This document shows positions 63,002 through 64,000 of a stretch of 64,000 bases of DNA, piece by piece. Source of the stretch: Haloarcula argentinensis DSM 12282 (GTDB lineage Archaea; Halobacteriota; Halobacteria; Halobacteriales; Haloarculaceae); contig AOLX01000017.1 in assembly GCA_000336895.1 (NCBI GenBank), forward strand, positions 34,701 to 98,700, in the 5' to 3' direction. Made by a program: the position numbers and the translations under genes. The first letter of the stretch is position 1; each line of letters opens with the position of its first letter. The notes beneath the pieces were generated by a model that had not been told where the DNA came from, searched no databases, and worked only from the letters and a program-made list of their open reading frames with translations.

Positions 63002-63538
63002 CTACTCGACTCGGACAGCCCCATCCGCAGGATCGGTCGTCCCGTCCTGTGACGCGAACGCAGCGTAGAGCCGGTCGTACGTCTCTTCGACGGCCTCGAC
63101 GATGACTTTCGTATCACTGATGACCGGCATGAAGTTGGTGTCGCCGTTCCACCGCGGCACAATGTGGGTGTGGAGGTGGTCATCGATGGAACCGCCGGCC
63201 GCGGAGCCGCCGAGATTCAGCCCGGCGTTGAACGCGTCCGGGGAGAGTGCAGTTTCGAGAGCGTCGAAGGTCCGCTGTTTCAGTCGAGCGTGGTCGAGCA
63301 GGACCTCGTCGTCAAGGTCACCGTACTCGCCGGTGTGGGTGTGGGGAATGACCATCGCGTGGCCGGGGTTGTACGGGTAGTTGTTCAGGAGGACAAAGGC
63401 GTGGTCGCTTCGCGCCACGAGATTGTTCGCCCGGTCATCGTCCTGTGCCTGAAACGCACAGAACACGCAATCGACATCTGGGTTCGCCTCCTCGCGTTCG
63501 ACCCACTCGATGCGCCACGGCGCAAACACCTTGTCCAT
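63002..63538 (-). CDS. HIT-family hydrolase
   Basis: A 178-residue HIT protein. The histidine triad is HLHTHIVPRW (HxHxHxx), a zinc-like CVFCAF lies at residues 24-29, and NNYPYNPGHAMVIPHTH precedes the fold. It is like archaeal/bacterial Ap4A hydrolase or phosphorylase-like members that hydrolyse nucleotide polyphosphates or adenylates. A strong TATA-like TTTTATATAC about 55 bases upstream (63592-63600) is its likely promoter. Confidence 0.9.
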   Translation of the reverse strand: MDKVFAPWRIEWVEREEANPDVDCVFCAFQAQDDDRANNLVARSDHAFVLLNNYPYNPGHAMVIPHTHTGEYGDLDDEVLLDHARLKQRTFDALETALSPDAFNAGLNLGGSAAGGSIDDHLHTHIVPRWNGDTNFMPVISDTKVIVEAVEETYDRLYAAFASQDGTTDPADGAVRVE

Positions 63539-63745
63539 ACCGCCAGTTGTCGACCCATCAGCAAAAACGACGTGGCTGATGTCGGGAAAGGAGTATATAA
63601 AAGCATTGGCCGTTCACGCAATCTGACCGGGTTCTGTGGCCTCAGAATGCTTTTTAAACATTCTCGTCGAATATACGATTGTAATCGACTGAAATCGGTC
63701 GCTGTCTTGCGATAAACAGTGCTGAACGGACCAGAACTGAAGGTG

Positions 63746-63754
63746 GTTTTTATA
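63746..63754 (+). promoter_or_regulatory. TATA element of the DUF7835 gene
   Basis: TTTTTATAC ends about 28 bases upstream of the ATG at 63782, the normal distance for a leaderless haloarchaeal transcript. Confidence 0.5.
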
Positions 63755-63781
63755 CTCTCTACCGGGTTTGTATCAGACGGG

Positions 63782-63979
63782 ATGGCAGCGATAAACGACG
63801 GCGTTGACATGGCCGAACACTGTTCGACGTGTGACCGTGAGACACCGCACGCTGTGCGTGTCCAGATACAGACAGAGTCCGATAAACGCGAAAACGCGGC
63901 GTTTTCCCGAGAGCCGTATCGGGTTAGCGAGTGTCAAATCTGTGGGACAACCACGTCGACGCGGATGAACAACGCCTAA
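63782..63979 (+). CDS. DUF7835 small zinc-binding protein
   Basis: A 65-residue protein with two CxxC pairs: HCSTCDRET and CQICGTTT, separated by NAAFSREPYRVSE and ending STRMNNA, the full pattern of a conserved haloarchaeal small zinc-ribbon family. Likely a zinc-binding adapter; no partner is known. The ATG at 63782 fits the promoter; a second in-frame ATG at 63809 (MAEHC) is possible. Confidence 0.85.
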   Translation: MAAINDGVDMAEHCSTCDRETPHAVRVQIQTESDKRENAAFSREPYRVSECQICGTTTSTRMNNA

Positions 63980-64000
63980 CCATCCCGCACACCCCACCCC

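Overview
The window is chromosomal DNA from a haloarchaeon, most like Haloarcula or a close relative. The evidence is GC-rich coding sequence, very acidic proteins, leaderless-type promoters with the TATA element 25-30 bases before the start codon, and many haloarchaeal families: Bat-type HTH_10 regulators, SAMP1, DUF5789, DUF5802, DUF7126, DUF7344, DUF7835, GatD, and CTP synthase with a split GMP synthase. The genus is inferred by eye, not by a search. No rRNA, complete tRNA or CRISPR array was seen.

Layout. 1-3221: a putative radical-SAM peptide-modification (RiPP) locus. It holds a CGCGG-motif precursor, a radical SAM/SPASM maturase fused stop-to-start with it, a NarO/DmsR-like cysteine regulator cut by the window edge, an SRPBCC protein and a Bat-type regulator, with four CGAA-N4-TTCG-type palindromes in front of the three transcription units. 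3269-8118: isopentenyl-PP isomerase with an altered catalytic cysteine, an SDR, a membrane histidine kinase, and a divergent pair of a 54-residue Cys/His microprotein and a MoaB-like protein with a long acidic N-terminus. 8325-12045: a Tat-exported beta-propeller-like gene split by a 2755-bp AT-rich integrative element carrying an RHH protein and a tyrosine integrase; its ends reconstruct a symmetric att site. 12150-26218: housekeeping (aldo-keto reductase, MBL hydrolase, pyrG-guaAb-DUF7126 operon, PspA, SLC13 transporter, lipid kinase, thrS). 26401-34678: UspA, gamma-carbonic-anhydrase-like protein, a glutamate-cysteine-ligase-like protein with an acidic insertion, peroxiredoxin, the dgcN-dgcA D-glutamate operon, a Vms1-like release factor and an HTH regulator. 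34828-43101: membrane and secreted proteins, NhaC antiporter, DUF5789, gatD with a structured leader, and a GNAT.

43102-47325 is an AT-richer, decaying accessory patch: a VOC gene killed by a TGA, a multiply frameshifted integrase, and an overlapping glycosyltransferase/membrane-protein pair. 47326-55216: a histidine kinase with a poor N-box, SAMP1, then a potassium-channel-type cluster (two TrkA-C membrane proteins, a TVGYGD channel, an HPP-UspA fusion). 55332-63979: nucleoside catabolism (phosphorylase, deoC), a tRNA methylthiotransferase, a CDF transporter, a Tat Rieske protein, a HIT hydrolase and a small zinc protein.

The most interesting system is at the left edge: an RiPP precursor/maturase pair apparently wired to a redox- or oxygen-responsive NarO-type regulator through shared palindromic operators. 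The second is the integrative element, whose two 12-bp arms sit exactly 19 bp from the 7-bp core on both sides.
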